Below are positions 1-9,312 of a stretch of 64,000 nt of DNA, in pieces. Source of the stretch: Planctomycetota bacterium (lineage in GTDB: Bacteria; Planctomycetota; Planctomycetia; Pirellulales; Lacipirellulaceae); the NCBI GenBank assembly GCA_029259945.1, contig JAJDEF010000012.1:186001-250000 (forward strand). Direction: 5' to 3'. A program made the position numbers and the translations under genes. Position 1 is the stretch's first letter. Each line of letters begins with the position of its first letter. The notes under the pieces were generated by a model. The model was not told where the DNA came from, did no database searches, and worked only from the letters and a program-made list of their open reading frames with translations.

Positions 1-158
1 ACGCCAGCTACGTTGTGCGATCCAGGTGCTACGCCCCACAAAGGAATCTCTTCGGGCGAAGGCAACTCTTGAGCCGCTGCGAGAGGCGTCGTCAAGGACG
101 AACAGAAGAGACCGACAAACCAAAGAATGGTTAAACAAGAACTTGAAGAACATCGCAT
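1..158 (-). CDS. Secreted protein, N-terminus only (possible alpha/beta hydrolase)
   Basis: The frame opens with ATG at 158 and runs off the left edge, so only about 52 residues are visible. They form a convincing signal peptide: a short polar start, a hydrophobic core (LTILWFVGLFCSSL) and a cleavage-like AAA before QELPSPEE. After cleavage the mature start reads EIPLWGVAPGS. That resembles the start of secreted BD-FAE/acetyl-xylan-esterase-type hydrolases common in planctomycetes, where an IPLW..GAPG motif precedes the catalytic domain. Seen: the signal peptide and motif. Inferred: the hydrolase family, since no catalytic residue lies in the window. It is transcribed in the same direction as rsmD, whose stop lies 40 bp upstream of this start, so the two could be co-transcribed. 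Confidence 0.5.
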   Translation of the reverse strand, partial: MRCSSSSCLTILWFVGLFCSSLTTPLAAAQELPSPEEIPLWGVAPGSHNVAG

Positions 159-197
159 GAATGAGATCTCCTTAGAACCGGCTTCTAGTTGAGTGAC

Positions 198-869
198 TTA
201 CTTCCGCCAAACACCAACGACTGCCGGTGCGTAGGTGCGGACGTCCCAGCCTTCGCTTTTTTTTTCGTACGCCACGTTGCCCGGCAACTTTTCGAAATCA
301 AATCGCTGATCTGCTTCGACGACGATGATACTTTCGTCTGGAGCCTGCTCGATGACCGCGTTGATCAATCCAAGCATGTCGTCGAGTCGATCGACAAAAA
401 ACGCATAGGGCGGACTACAGAAAACGAGCCAAGGGGTAGCGGAAGGCGGAAATAAAGTTTCCTCCGCCTTCACCTTGGGCAAGTCTCGCTTGCCCCAGAG
501 AAACGCGCTGGTGGTTAGTAACTGGGTTCGGTCTTTGACTTCGAGCGCTGCGATGTTCTCGGCCACCACTCGCGAAGTGGGGATGTGTCGTTCGATGAAT
601 GTTGCGCTAACCGAACCACGACTGAGTGCTTCGAGGCCCAGTGCCCCGGTTCCAGCAAACAGGTCGATTGCATGACGGCCCTTGGCTTCGATGCCAACTA
701 GGTTGAAAATAGCCTCGCGGACGCGATGCTTCATGGGCCGCGTCACCGGATCGCCGTGGTAGCTGAGCTTCCGCCCACGAAAATGTCCGCCAATGATACG
801 TAGCTCTAAAGGCTGGTTGCTGTCGGGTAGGTTTGATTTGTTTTTTGTTTTTGCCACTTCATATCCCAA
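198..869 (-). CDS. rsmD: 16S rRNA (guanine966-N2)-methyltransferase RsmD
   Basis: This 223-residue protein should methylate G966 of 16S rRNA in the small-subunit precursor, using S-adenosylmethionine. The family opening LRIIGGHFRGRKL is at residues 23-35. The conserved TRPM..RVREAIFN segment at 43-56 and the SAM-binding loop DLFAGTGALGLEALSRG at 69-85 are both intact. The catalytic tetrapeptide, normally D/N-P-P-Y in N-specific methylases, reads SPPY at about 151-154. Length is slightly above the usual ~190-200 because of an N-terminal extension of about 20 residues. The start at 869 gives that extension, and no in-frame start closer to LRIIGG was evident. Function is firm from overall motif order; the Ser substitution is the only odd point. 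Confidence 0.93.
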   Translation of the reverse strand: MGYEVAKTKNKSNLPDSNQPLELRIIGGHFRGRKLSYHGDPVTRPMKHRVREAIFNLVGIEAKGRHAIDLFAGTGALGLEALSRGSVSATFIERHIPTSRVVAENIAALEVKDRTQLLTTSAFLWGKRDLPKVKAEETLFPPSATPWLVFCSPPYAFFVDRLDDMLGLINAVIEQAPDESIIVVEADQRFDFEKLPGNVAYEKKSEGWDVRTYAPAVVGVWRK

Positions 870-1369
870 TGCAAGGTTTCTCGGAGATTATAGAGGGTAA
901 ATTTACGGGGGGTTAGAGGCTTGGTCGACGATTGGCTCTGTCTTTCCGCTATTCGCCCTTTTCGCCCAAATAGCGCCAAATACACTGATTTTCAGGGGTG
1001 TTTAGGTCTCAGAAGGCAGTTTCTGCTGGTTGACAAATGGGGCGTCGGCAGGATAGGCTTACTATTCTGATTTTCGATTTTGACGGGTGCTTATATTGCG
1101 GGTGCTGATAATAGAGGCCTGCATTTGAGCCACTAACGCTCCAGGGCATCGGCAGCAGCCTCGACGCGCAACGAACTATTCTGAGAGTTGTCGGCCCACC
1201 GCCAATTTTGAATCGAACGATAATCTGCCTGCTGGGGGGGACAGACCTACGCAGACGCAGCTTTTTCGTAGAGGGAGGCAGCGGACGTCGCCTACTGGGT
1301 CGCGACGTCAACTATATCACGCATTGCCGTGGAATGTACGCGCTGCCAGCAGACCCAAGAATGTTGGAC
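870..1369. other. Intergenic region between rsmD and the LysR gene
   Basis: About 500 bp separate the divergently transcribed rsmD and the LysR-type gene. A TTGACA hexamer lies near 1030 but has no convincing -10 at normal spacing. In-frame codons upstream of 1370 extend the LysR frame back to 1208, but the translation there is low-complexity and unlike any LysR N-terminus, so I treat it as non-coding. No repeat or RNA gene was recognised. Confidence 0.5.
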
Positions 1370-2326
1370 ATGAATATGAACTTGAAATCTCTGAAAATCT
1401 TTTGCGATGTGGTCCGCCGGCGTAGTTTCTCGCGCGCTGCCGACGACAATGGGATTTCGCAATCGAGCGCCAGCCAAGTGGTCCACCAATTAGAAGACAA
1501 ATTGGGGCTCCAGCTACTCGACCGTTCAACGCGTCCCTTTGTTCTCACCGCCGAAGGCAACCGTTACTACGAAGGCTGTTTGCAGTTAATCCGACAGTAC
1601 GCTCAACTCGAGGAAGAAGTTCACACCCTGCACGACGACGTGACCCGTCGATTAACGGTCGCTTCGATCTATTCGGTGGGACTCGCGCACATGAGTGCGT
1701 TCATGCAGCGTTTCTCGGCTAAGTACCCTAATGCTCGTGTACGGCTCGAATATCTCCATCCTGACCGAGTTTACGAAGTGGTCGAGAAGGGTGACGTTGA
1801 TCTGGGTCTGGTGAGCTATCCCGAGGAATCGCGAACGCTCGCTGCCCTTGATTGGCGACGGGAACCGATGGTCGTTGTTTGCCCTCCGCAACATCCGCTG
1901 ACCAAGCGAGAATCTCTCGCGTTAGCCGATTTAGATGATCTACCTTTCATTGCGTTCGAAACGGGCCTGCGTATTCGTACAGAAATCGACCGTGCGTTGA
2001 TGGTCAATAAAGTGAAATCGCCGGTTGCATTGGAATTTGACAATATCGAAACCATGAAGCGCGCGATTGAAATCGACGAAGGGATTAGCATTCTGCCCGA
2101 ACCTACCGTCGCTCGGGAAATCGCCTCGGGGACGTTGGCCAAAATCGCACTCGACAAGCCGCTCGAGCGCCCCCTGGGCATTATCCACCGCCGCGATCGC
2201 AACCTGAGCCGTATCGGCCAGCAGTTTGTGCAACTTCTGCAATCTGACGGCGATTTTGTCGCAAACTCTCAACACCAAAACTCATCGCCTGGAGTCGCAG
2301 GCCGACCACGGCAACCAATCCGATAG
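1370..2326 (+). CDS. LysR-family transcriptional regulator
   Basis: A LysR-type regulator of about 318 residues. The N-terminal winged helix-turn-helix covers roughly residues 3-65 (LKSLKIFCDVVRRRSFSRAA, then the SQSSASQVVHQLEDKLG recognition helix). A periplasmic-binding-like effector domain follows, about 95-300. Start choice: ATGs at 1361, 1370 and 1376 all precede the canonical MNLKSLKIF opening. I take 1370; there is no strong ribosome-binding site to decide. It lies 38 bp upstream of gltB on the same strand, so it may control glutamate synthase, as GltC (also LysR-type) does in Bacillus. That link is inferred from position only. Confidence 0.85.
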   Translation: MNMNLKSLKIFCDVVRRRSFSRAADDNGISQSSASQVVHQLEDKLGLQLLDRSTRPFVLTAEGNRYYEGCLQLIRQYAQLEEEVHTLHDDVTRRLTVASIYSVGLAHMSAFMQRFSAKYPNARVRLEYLHPDRVYEVVEKGDVDLGLVSYPEESRTLAALDWRREPMVVVCPPQHPLTKRESLALADLDDLPFIAFETGLRIRTEIDRALMVNKVKSPVALEFDNIETMKRAIEIDEGISILPEPTVAREIASGTLAKIALDKPLERPLGIIHRRDRNLSRIGQQFVQLLQSDGDFVANSQHQNSSPGVAGRPRQPIR

Positions 2327-2364
2327 CCTGTTGTGGCAACGGTTAGAAGCACTGGAATATCGTT

Positions 2365-5300
2365 ATGGAAAAACAATTGCAATTAACTTCGCTCCCTCCG
2401 AAGCAAGGTCTCTACGACCCCGCGAACGAACACGACTCTTGCGGCGTGGGCTTTGTGGCCCACATCAAGGGTGAGCCTAGCCATCAAATTCTTCTTGATG
2501 CCGAGGAGATTCTGCGCAACATGGATCACCGCGGTGCTTGTGGTTGCGAGGCCAACACGGGCGACGGGGCTGGCATGCTCACGGCATTGCCTCATGCGTT
2601 TTTGCAGAAGGTCGTGAAGGCCGATTTAGGGATTGATCTCCCTGCACCGGGCACGTTTGCGGCTGGGAATGTTTTCTTGCCACAAATCGAGGCCGAGCGA
2701 GAAAAGTGCAAGGCCGTTTTTGAGGAGTTGGTTTCGCAGCAAGGGCAAAAGCTTCTTGGTTGGCGCGCGGTGCCCACCGACCATCAAGCCGCAAACGTTG
2801 GCCCCACGGCCAAGGCCGCCGAGCCAGTGATTGAGCAACCGATCGTCGCCGCGGCCGAGGGCCTCGCTGGCGATCAGTTTGAGCGTCAGCTCTATCTCAT
2901 CCGCAAGCAGGCAAGCCATCGACTTCGGACGGACGAATCGTTGACCCAAGCCAAGATGTTTTACGTCTGTTCGCTGTCGACCAAGGTGATCATCTACAAG
3001 GGCATGCTCACCACCGACCAGCTCTATCATTACTTCCCCGATTTGGCCGACCCCGATTACGTCAGTCATTTGGCGATGGTCCACTCGCGATTTTCGACCA
3101 ATACGTTCCCCTCGTGGGATCGGGCTCAGCCTTGCCGGTTTATGAGTCACAATGGCGAAATCAATACCCTGCGGGGCAACAAGAATTGGATGCATGCGCG
3201 CGAAGGGGTCGTTGGTAGCGAAGTCTTTGGCGACGAACTCTCGAAGCTCTTTCCCGTGGTCGAACCCGACTGTAGCGACTCGGGCACCTTCGACAACGTG
3301 CTGGAATTCTTGCTCATGAGTGGGCGTACGCTGCAAGAGTCGGTCATGATGATGATCCCCGAAGCATGGCAGAATCACAAAACCATGCCGAAGGAAAAAA
3401 AGGCGTTCTACGAATACAACTCTTGCTTGATGGAGCCTTGGGACGGGCCGGCGTCGGTGGCATTTACCGATGGCAAGTACATCGGAGCGGTGCTCGACCG
3501 CAACGGCTTGCGTCCCTCGCGTTACTACATCACGCATGACGATCGGGTGATCATGGCGAGCGAAGCGGGGGTTCTGTCCAGTGTGCAGGCGGACAACGTC
3601 AAGGCAAAAGGCCGTCTGCAACCGGGCCGCATGTTCCTGGTGGATTTCGAGCAAGGCCGCCTCATCCCCGACGAAGAACTCAAGGCAGATTTTGCGTCGC
3701 GTCGGCCGTATGGCCAGTGGTTGAGCGAACAGCGTATCGATATCAATGAGCTGAGTCCCAATAAAGAGTCGCACGAATTCGATAGTCAGACGCTTCTCGA
3801 ACGAATGCAGGCGTTTGGCTTTACCACCGAAACGATGCAGTTCATGCTTTTGCCGTTGATTAAGGTTGAGAAAGATCCGATCGGTTCGATGGGCAACGAC
3901 TCCTGCTTGGCATGTCTTTCTGACAAACCTCGGATGCTTTACGACTACTTCCGCCAGTTGTTTGCTCAAGTGACCAACCCGGCCATCGACTCGATCCGCG
4001 AAGAAGTGGTGATGTCGCTGGAGTGTTACATCGGCCCCGAGCAAAATCTGCTGGAAACCACCGAGAAACATGCCCATCGGTTGCAACTACCCCATCCGAT
4101 TCTCTCCAACGAACAGTTGGCCGTTCTCAAACACATGGACCACCGCGGCTGGAAAACCAAAACGCTCGACACCACCTGGATGCGCAGCGAGGGCAAAGGC
4201 GGTATGGTGGCGGCGATCAAGCGAGTCTGCGCCGAGGCCGAAACGGCCGTCGACGAGGGCTATTCGCTCGTCGTGCTTTCCGACCGTAATATCTCGGCTG
4301 ATCGAGTTCCGTTGCCCGCGCTGCTCGTTTCTGGGGCGGTGCATCATCATTTAGTGAAACAAACCAAGCGCACCCGTATCGGAATCGTGCTTGAGACGGG
4401 CGAAGCTCGCGAAGTTCATCATCATTGTTTGCTGGTGGGCTATGGGGCCGATGCCATCAATCCGTATTTGGCGTTTGAAGCGTTGTGGCAAGCACGTCGC
4501 GACGGACTGCTCGACTCGGGCGAAGCCACCATCCCCGATTCGGAATCGGGCGAAGGCCGCAACCATCCGGCAGTCGATCCGATATCGGATGACGAAATCA
4601 TCGACCCGCTGACGGTCGAAGACCACGCCCTGGTGGCCCGGTATCGGACCGGGGTGGCGAAGGGCATGCTCAAAGTGATGGCGAAGATCGGCATCTCGAC
4701 GCTGCAAAGTTATAAGGGGGCACAGATATTCGAAGCCATTGGCCTCCGCGATGAAGTCATCTCGCTTAGCTTTGTCGGCACCGCAAGCCGCATCCAAGGG
4801 GTCGATTTCGACGTGCTTGCTGAAGAGACACTTCGCCGGCACCAGCTTGGCTACCCCAAGCAACGCAGCAACCATTTGCCCGTTCTGCCCAACCCGGGCG
4901 AATTCCACTGGCGGGCTGAAGGCGAACGGCATATGTGGGATCCGCAATCGATTGCCGATATTCAAGTCGCGGCTCGCACGGACGACCGTGAAACCTACAA
5001 ACGATTTTCCGACCACATCAACTTCGATGCGCAAACCCGTTGCCAACTGCGCGGACTTCTGACTTTCAAGAAAGAAGTGAACGGCGGCCCAATTTCTCTC
5101 GACGAGGTGCAGCCGACCAAGGAAATTGTCAAACGATTTTGCACTGGGGCGATGTCGTTTGGATCGATCTCTGCCGAAGCCCATGAATCGCTTGCGATCG
5201 CCATGAATCGACTCGGCGGCAAGAGCAACACGGGCGAGGGGGGCGAGGACCCCGAGCGTTTCAATCCTATGCCGAACGGTGATTCGAAGCGGTCGGCGAT

Positions 5301-7032
5301 CAAGCAAGTGGCTTCGGGCCGATTTGGCGTGACGATCAACTATTTGACCAACGCCGATGAACTTCAGATCAAAATCTCGCAAGGTGCAAAACCGGGCGAG
5401 GGGGGCGAGCTTCCGGGTCGCAAGGTCAACGACACTATCGCACGCATCCGTCACTCAACGCCTGGGGTTGGTCTGATTAGCCCGCCGCCGCATCACGACA
5501 TTTATTCGATCGAGGATCTCAAGCAGCTGATCCACGATCTAAAAAACGCCAACCGTAGCGCTCGGATCAGTGTCAAACTGGTTTCGGAAGTCGGCGTTGG
5601 CACGATTGCGGCAGGAGTCGCGAAAGGATTTGCAGACCACATTCTCATCTCTGGCGATGGGGGTGGCACCGGGGCTTCGCCTCTGACCAGTATCAAACAC
5701 GCAGGCTTGCCGTGGGAATTGGGGATCGCTGAAACGCATCAAACCCTGGTGCTTAACGATTTGCGTAGCCGTGTGGTATTGCAAACCGACGGGGGCCTGA
5801 AAACGGGTCGCGACGTGGTGATTGCTGCCCTTTTGGGTGCCGAGGAATTTGGATTCTCGACCGCACCGCTGATTACGATGGGTTGCATCATGATGCGGAA
5901 GTGCCATCTCAACACCTGCCCGGTTGGTATTGCTACGCAAGACGCCGAGCTTCGCAAGAAGTTTAAGGGCAAGCCTGAGCATGTGGTGAACTATTTGTTT
6001 ATGGTCGCCGAAGAGACCCGCCAGCTGATGGCGGAACTTGGCTTCCGCACGATTGACGAAATGGTGGGGCGCGTCGATTGCCTAGAGACCAACGCTGCCA
6101 TCCAGCATTGGAAGGCCGATGGATTGGATCTTACGGAGTTGCTTAAGCCGATTGAAAAACCGTATCCCGACGCAGGCACCTACTGCACGCAGCAACAAGA
6201 TCACGGGCTCGACCTATCGCTCGACATCACCAAGCTGCTCGACTTGGCCAAACCGGCACTCGAAGAGGGCAAACCTGTTCGCGAGGAACTGCCGATCATC
6301 AACACCAATCGAACGGTGGGCACTATCCTAAGCAACGAAATTGCTAAACGGTATGGGGCGGAGTGTTTGCCGGAAGACACCATTCGATTCAAATTCAATG
6401 GCTCGGCAGGGCAAAGCTTTGGTGCGTTCCTGGCACGGGGCATTTCGCTTGAACTGGTCGGCGATGCCAACGATTACGTCGGCAAAGGGCTCTCGGGTGG
6501 GCAAATTGTCATCTACCCACCCGCGAATTCCAGCTTTGCCGCCGAAGAGAATATCTTGGTAGGCAACGTTTGTCTGTATGGTGCGACTGCTGGCCAAGCG
6601 TTTTTCCGAGGTCGTGCGGCCGAGCGATTCGCCGTCCGCAATAGCGGCGCACAAACGGTGATTGAAGGCGTTGGCGACCATGGCTGCGAATATATGACCG
6701 GAGGTCGAGTCGTAATTCTTGGTCCGACAGGTCGCAACTTTGCAGCAGGCATGAGTGGGGGGGTCGCCTATATTTGGGATCCGCAAGATGCGTTTCACGC
6801 TAACTGCAACCCTGGCATGGTGGAACTCGAAAAAGTCGAGGCCGAAGACGATGTGGCAGAGCTCAAACAGCTGATTGAACTTCACCAAAACCATACCGGG
6901 TCGACCGTCGGCACCGACATCCTCGACCGCTGGGACGAGACCTTGCCTCAGTTTATTAAGGTGATGCCAACGGATTATAAACGCGTCTTGGAGGAACAAA
7001 AAAAAGATCGCCAACAGCCAGCGGCGGTCTAA
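2365..7032 (+). CDS. gltB: Glutamate synthase (NADPH) large subunit
   Basis: A 1555-residue GOGAT large subunit. It hydrolyses glutamine and channels the ammonia to 2-oxoglutarate, making two glutamates in the main nitrogen-assimilation route. The class-II glutaminase domain begins at Cys26 (DSCGVGF), which implies removal of a 25-residue propeptide to expose the nucleophile. The central domain and the FMN/synthase domain follow. The [3Fe-4S] ligands are C1174, C1180 and C1185 (CIMMRKCHLNTC). The C-terminal GXGXG beta-helix occupies roughly 1290-1500. Length matches the family (~1500). Its small-subunit partner gltD follows, but a GxxExxY gene and its flanking repeats intervene, giving a 531-bp gap. 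Confidence 0.97.
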   Translation: MEKQLQLTSLPPKQGLYDPANEHDSCGVGFVAHIKGEPSHQILLDAEEILRNMDHRGACGCEANTGDGAGMLTALPHAFLQKVVKADLGIDLPAPGTFAAGNVFLPQIEAEREKCKAVFEELVSQQGQKLLGWRAVPTDHQAANVGPTAKAAEPVIEQPIVAAAEGLAGDQFERQLYLIRKQASHRLRTDESLTQAKMFYVCSLSTKVIIYKGMLTTDQLYHYFPDLADPDYVSHLAMVHSRFSTNTFPSWDRAQPCRFMSHNGEINTLRGNKNWMHAREGVVGSEVFGDELSKLFPVVEPDCSDSGTFDNVLEFLLMSGRTLQESVMMMIPEAWQNHKTMPKEKKAFYEYNSCLMEPWDGPASVAFTDGKYIGAVLDRNGLRPSRYYITHDDRVIMASEAGVLSSVQADNVKAKGRLQPGRMFLVDFEQGRLIPDEELKADFASRRPYGQWLSEQRIDINELSPNKESHEFDSQTLLERMQAFGFTTETMQFMLLPLIKVEKDPIGSMGNDSCLACLSDKPRMLYDYFRQLFAQVTNPAIDSIREEVVMSLECYIGPEQNLLETTEKHAHRLQLPHPILSNEQLAVLKHMDHRGWKTKTLDTTWMRSEGKGGMVAAIKRVCAEAETAVDEGYSLVVLSDRNISADRVPLPALLVSGAVHHHLVKQTKRTRIGIVLETGEAREVHHHCLLVGYGADAINPYLAFEALWQARRDGLLDSGEATIPDSESGEGRNHPAVDPISDDEIIDPLTVEDHALVARYRTGVAKGMLKVMAKIGISTLQSYKGAQIFEAIGLRDEVISLSFVGTASRIQGVDFDVLAEETLRRHQLGYPKQRSNHLPVLPNPGEFHWRAEGERHMWDPQSIADIQVAARTDDRETYKRFSDHINFDAQTRCQLRGLLTFKKEVNGGPISLDEVQPTKEIVKRFCTGAMSFGSISAEAHESLAIAMNRLGGKSNTGEGGEDPERFNPMPNGDSKRSAIKQVASGRFGVTINYLTNADELQIKISQGAKPGEGGELPGRKVNDTIARIRHSTPGVGLISPPPHHDIYSIEDLKQLIHDLKNANRSARISVKLVSEVGVGTIAAGVAKGFADHILISGDGGGTGASPLTSIKHAGLPWELGIAETHQTLVLNDLRSRVVLQTDGGLKTGRDVVIAALLGAEEFGFSTAPLITMGCIMMRKCHLNTCPVGIATQDAELRKKFKGKPEHVVNYLFMVAEETRQLMAELGFRTIDEMVGRVDCLETNAAIQHWKADGLDLTELLKPIEKPYPDAGTYCTQQQDHGLDLSLDITKLLDLAKPALEEGKPVREELPIINTNRTVGTILSNEIAKRYGAECLPEDTIRFKFNGSAGQSFGAFLARGISLELVGDANDYVGKGLSGGQIVIYPPANSSFAAEENILVGNVCLYGATAGQAFFRGRAAERFAVRNSGAQTVIEGVGDHGCEYMTGGRVVILGPTGRNFAAGMSGGVAYIWDPQDAFHANCNPGMVELEKVEAEDDVAELKQLIELHQNHTGSTVGTDILDRWDETLPQFIKVMPTDYKRVLEEQKKDRQQPAAV

Positions 7033-7042
7033 AAAAGTCTCT

Positions 7043-7507
7043 CGCAAAGGCGCTAAGGCGCAAAGAAAGAAATGTAACGAAAGTATGCATGAGAATCCCA
7101 TATCTAAGGAGATCGTTGATTCTGCATTCAAAATACATACTAAACTTGGACCCGGACTGTTGGAATCTGTATATGAGGTAGTACTCGCACACGAGCTTAA
7201 AAGTCGCCACCTGCGAGTCGAACGGCAGGTACGCGTACCGGTCGAATACGAAGGCGTTCATTTCGACGAAGGCTATCGACTCGACTTGTTAGTGGAAGAC
7301 AAAGTTATTGTAGAGATCAAATCTATCGAACAAATTGCACCCGTCCATAAAAAACAGCTCCTAACCTATTTGCGACTTATGGATAAAAAACTGGGCCTGC
7401 TAATCAACTTCAACGAGGAACTAATACGAAACGGCATCTCACGCATTGCAAACGGTTTAGAAGACACCGAATAAGCCATTTTTACTTTGCGCCTTAGCGC
7501 CTTTGCG
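7043..7507. mobile_element. Inverted-repeat-bounded cassette carrying a GxxExxY gene
   Basis: A 23-bp sequence at 7043-7065 (core GGCGCTAAGGCGC) reappears as its exact inverse complement at 7485-7507. The similarity extends outward through a GTCTC on each side with one mismatch. The arms enclose only the 129-codon GxxExxY gene, and the cassette splits gltB from gltD. A gene-free relative lies at 9193-9262. Seen: the arms and their position. Inferred: that the cassette moves or was inserted as a unit; no transposase or target duplication was found. Confidence 0.55.
7085..7474 (+). CDS. GxxExxY family protein
   Basis: A 129-residue protein with the family motif GLLESVYE at about residues 24-31 after KLGPG. 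A later stretch, RLDLLVEDKVIVEIKSI (about 63-79), has the D...E-x-K layout of a PDDEXK nuclease-like core. The family is widespread in planctomycetes and its biochemical role is not established. The gene sits between gltB and gltD on the same strand and is closely boxed by a 23-bp inverted repeat, unlike a normal operon member. Base use looks more AT-rich than in the glt genes (for example ATA codons), consistent with separate origin. A nuclease or mobile-element role is only inference. Confidence 0.9.
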   Translation: MHENPISKEIVDSAFKIHTKLGPGLLESVYEVVLAHELKSRHLRVERQVRVPVEYEGVHFDEGYRLDLLVEDKVIVEIKSIEQIAPVHKKQLLTYLRLMDKKLGLLINFNEELIRNGISRIANGLEDTE

Positions 7508-7563
7508 TGAGACCTGACCCCCCAAATCACTCCTTTATCGAAACTCAAACAACATCGAAAACC

Positions 7564-9156
7564 ATGGGCAAACCTACTGGATTTAAAGAATTCGCTCGCG
7601 AGACGGTTCCTTATCGCGATGCGCTGACTCGTGCTAACGATTTTCTGGAGATCTATACCGATCCGCCAGAAGAACTTCTGCGTACGCAGGGGGCGCGCTG
7701 CATGGATTGTGGAGTGCCGTTCTGTCAGTCGAACACCGGCTGTCCGATCGATAATCTCATTCCCGAGTGGAACGACCTGGTCTACCAAGGCCGTTGGCGC
7801 GATGCGCTCGATCGTTTGCACAAGACAAACAACTTTCCGGAATTCACCGGCCGCGCTTGTCCTGCGCCTTGCGAAGGGTCTTGTGTGCTGGGAATCATCG
7901 AACCGGCGGTGACGATTAAAAACATCGAATGTGCGATTGTCGACCGTGGGTTTGCCGAAGATTGGATCGTGCCCCAACCCCCTTCGCATCGCACCGGCAA
8001 GCGGGTTGCGATCGTTGGTAGCGGCCCCGCTGGCTTGGCGGCGGCGGCACAACTCAACAAAGCGGGCCATTCGGTTACCGTCTTCGAGCGGGCTGACCGT
8101 ATCGGCGGGCTGCTGATGTATGGCATTCCGAATATGAAGCTCTCGAAAGACGTGGTCGACCGTCGCGTGAATCTCTTGCAAGACGAGGGAATCGATTTTG
8201 TCACTTGTGCCCACGTCGGGTTGGAAGAAGATTTTGAGCCGGGCCACATGACGCAAATCATGCAAGAACGTGGCTGCGAAATGAAGTTCATCGACCCACA
8301 ACTGTTGCATGACGAATACGATGCGTTGCTCTTTGCCACTGGGGCCACCAAACCTTTCGATCCCACCGGTCGTTGCCCCGGCCGCGATCTCGAAGGCATT
8401 CATCTGGCGATGGATTTTCTTACCCGCAATACCAAGAGCCTGCTCGATGGCAACATTCAAACCGGCGAACAAGTCGAGGGCGAATATATTTCGGCCGAAG
8501 GGAAAAACGTGGTGGTGATTGGCGGGGGCGATACGGGTGCCGACTGCATTGGCACCTCACTCCGCCACGGTGCGACGAGCATTGTCAATTTCGAGTTGCT
8601 CGACACACCGCCTGCAGAACGGGCCGAAAACAATCCGTGGCCCCAATGGCCGCGAATCTATCGCGTTGACTATTCGCACGCCGAGACGGCCGCCAAACTG
8701 GGCGACGACCCGCGTCAGTTCAATGTGCTGACCAAAGAATTCGTCGACGATGGCAACGGCCACATCCGGGGTGTGAAGACCGTGACGGTCGACTGGTCGA
8801 AGCCGGTGGAAAATGGCCCGCCGTTTTCGGAGGTCGAGGGGAGCGAAAAAATATGGCCGGCCGATCTGGTCTTTCTCGCCACCGGTTTTGTCGGGCCAGA
8901 ACTTGGCGTAGGCAAAGTGCTGGGGCTCGAAACCCAAAACCCGCGAGGCAACTGGCAAACCTTTGCCGCCCAGCATGGCGACTTTGCCACCAACCTCGAA
9001 GGCGTCTTCGCCGCCGGCGACTGCCGTCGCGGCCAAAGCCTTGTGGTGTGGGCCATCAACGAAGGCCGCGGCGCGGCACGGGCAATCGATGAGTTCCTGA
9101 TGGAAACCACGACCTTGTCGGCCCCAGGGCTGAATCTGCCGCAGCAGGTGGTTTAA
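7564..9156 (+). CDS. gltD: Glutamate synthase small subunit
   Basis: A 530-residue GOGAT beta subunit, which takes electrons from NAD(P)H and passes them through FAD and iron-sulfur clusters to GltB. Two N-terminal [4Fe-4S] sites are visible: C46, C49, C54, C60 ([15 protein letters not shown]) and C99, C103, C107 (CPAPCEGSC). The FAD Rossmann motif is [13 protein letters not shown] and the NAD(P)H motif is GGGDTGADC. The frame extends upstream to 7507, but residues before [10 protein letters not shown] come from the repeat arm, so ATG 7564 is the real start. It probably once followed gltB directly; the intervening GxxExxY cassette may now affect coupling. Confidence 0.96.
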   Translation: MGKPTGFKEFARETVPYRDALTRANDFLEIYTDPPEELLRTQGARCMDCGVPFCQSNTGCPIDNLIPEWNDLVYQGRWRDALDRLHKTNNFPEFTGRACPAPCEGSCVLGIIEPAVTIKNIECAIVDRGFAEDWIVPQPPSHRTGKRVAIVGSGPAGLAAAAQLNKAGHSVTVFERADRIGGLLMYGIPNMKLSKDVVDRRVNLLQDEGIDFVTCAHVGLEEDFEPGHMTQIMQERGCEMKFIDPQLLHDEYDALLFATGATKPFDPTGRCPGRDLEGIHLAMDFLTRNTKSLLDGNIQTGEQVEGEYISAEGKNVVVIGGGDTGADCIGTSLRHGATSIVNFELLDTPPAERAENNPWPQWPRIYRVDYSHAETAAKLGDDPRQFNVLTKEFVDDGNGHIRGVKTVTVDWSKPVENGPPFSEVEGSEKIWPADLVFLATGFVGPELGVGKVLGLETQNPRGNWQTFAAQHGDFATNLEGVFAAGDCRRGQSLVVWAINEGRGAARAIDEFLMETTTLSAPGLNLPQQVV

Positions 9157-9192
9157 CGGATGATACGACTAGCAGTACTTTAACAACTTATC

Positions 9193-9262
9193 TCTCGCAA
9201 AGGCGCTAAGACGCAAAGAAAATATTATCCATAGCACTTTGCGTCTTAGCGCCTTTGCGAGA
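9193..9262. repeat. Perfect 26-bp inverted repeat (gene-free copy of the GxxExxY flank)
   Basis: Positions 9193-9218 and 9237-9262 are perfect 26-bp inverse complements around an 18-nt loop. The arm differs from the repeat boxing the GxxExxY gene by one base in the core (GCTAAGACGC against GCTAAGGCGC). It lies 36 bp after the gltD stop and before the DUF485 gene. As RNA it would form a very stable hairpin and may help end gltD transcription, although no uridine run follows. Confidence 0.9.
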
Positions 9263-9312
9263 AACGCTTTTTTACGTAATTATCCGACCGGTCTCTTCTA
9301 ATCGGAGAATTG

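Noticed and set aside
1029-1060. Possible TTGACA/TACTAT promoter for the LysR gene
   Set aside because: The spacing between the hexamers is about 24 bp, too long for a sigma70 promoter.
2626-4086. Long open frame (486 codons) on the minus strand across gltB
   Set aside because: It is fully antisense to a clear gltB and its translation is His/Arg-rich without domain signals, the usual mirror of a GC-rich gene.
4351-5454. Minus-strand open frame of 367 codons inside gltB
   Set aside because: Antisense shadow of gltB with low-complexity translation and no recognisable motif.
7366-8472. Minus-strand open frame of 368 codons overlapping the GxxExxY gene end and gltD
   Set aside because: It spans a repeat arm and the antisense of gltD; composition is that of a shadow frame.
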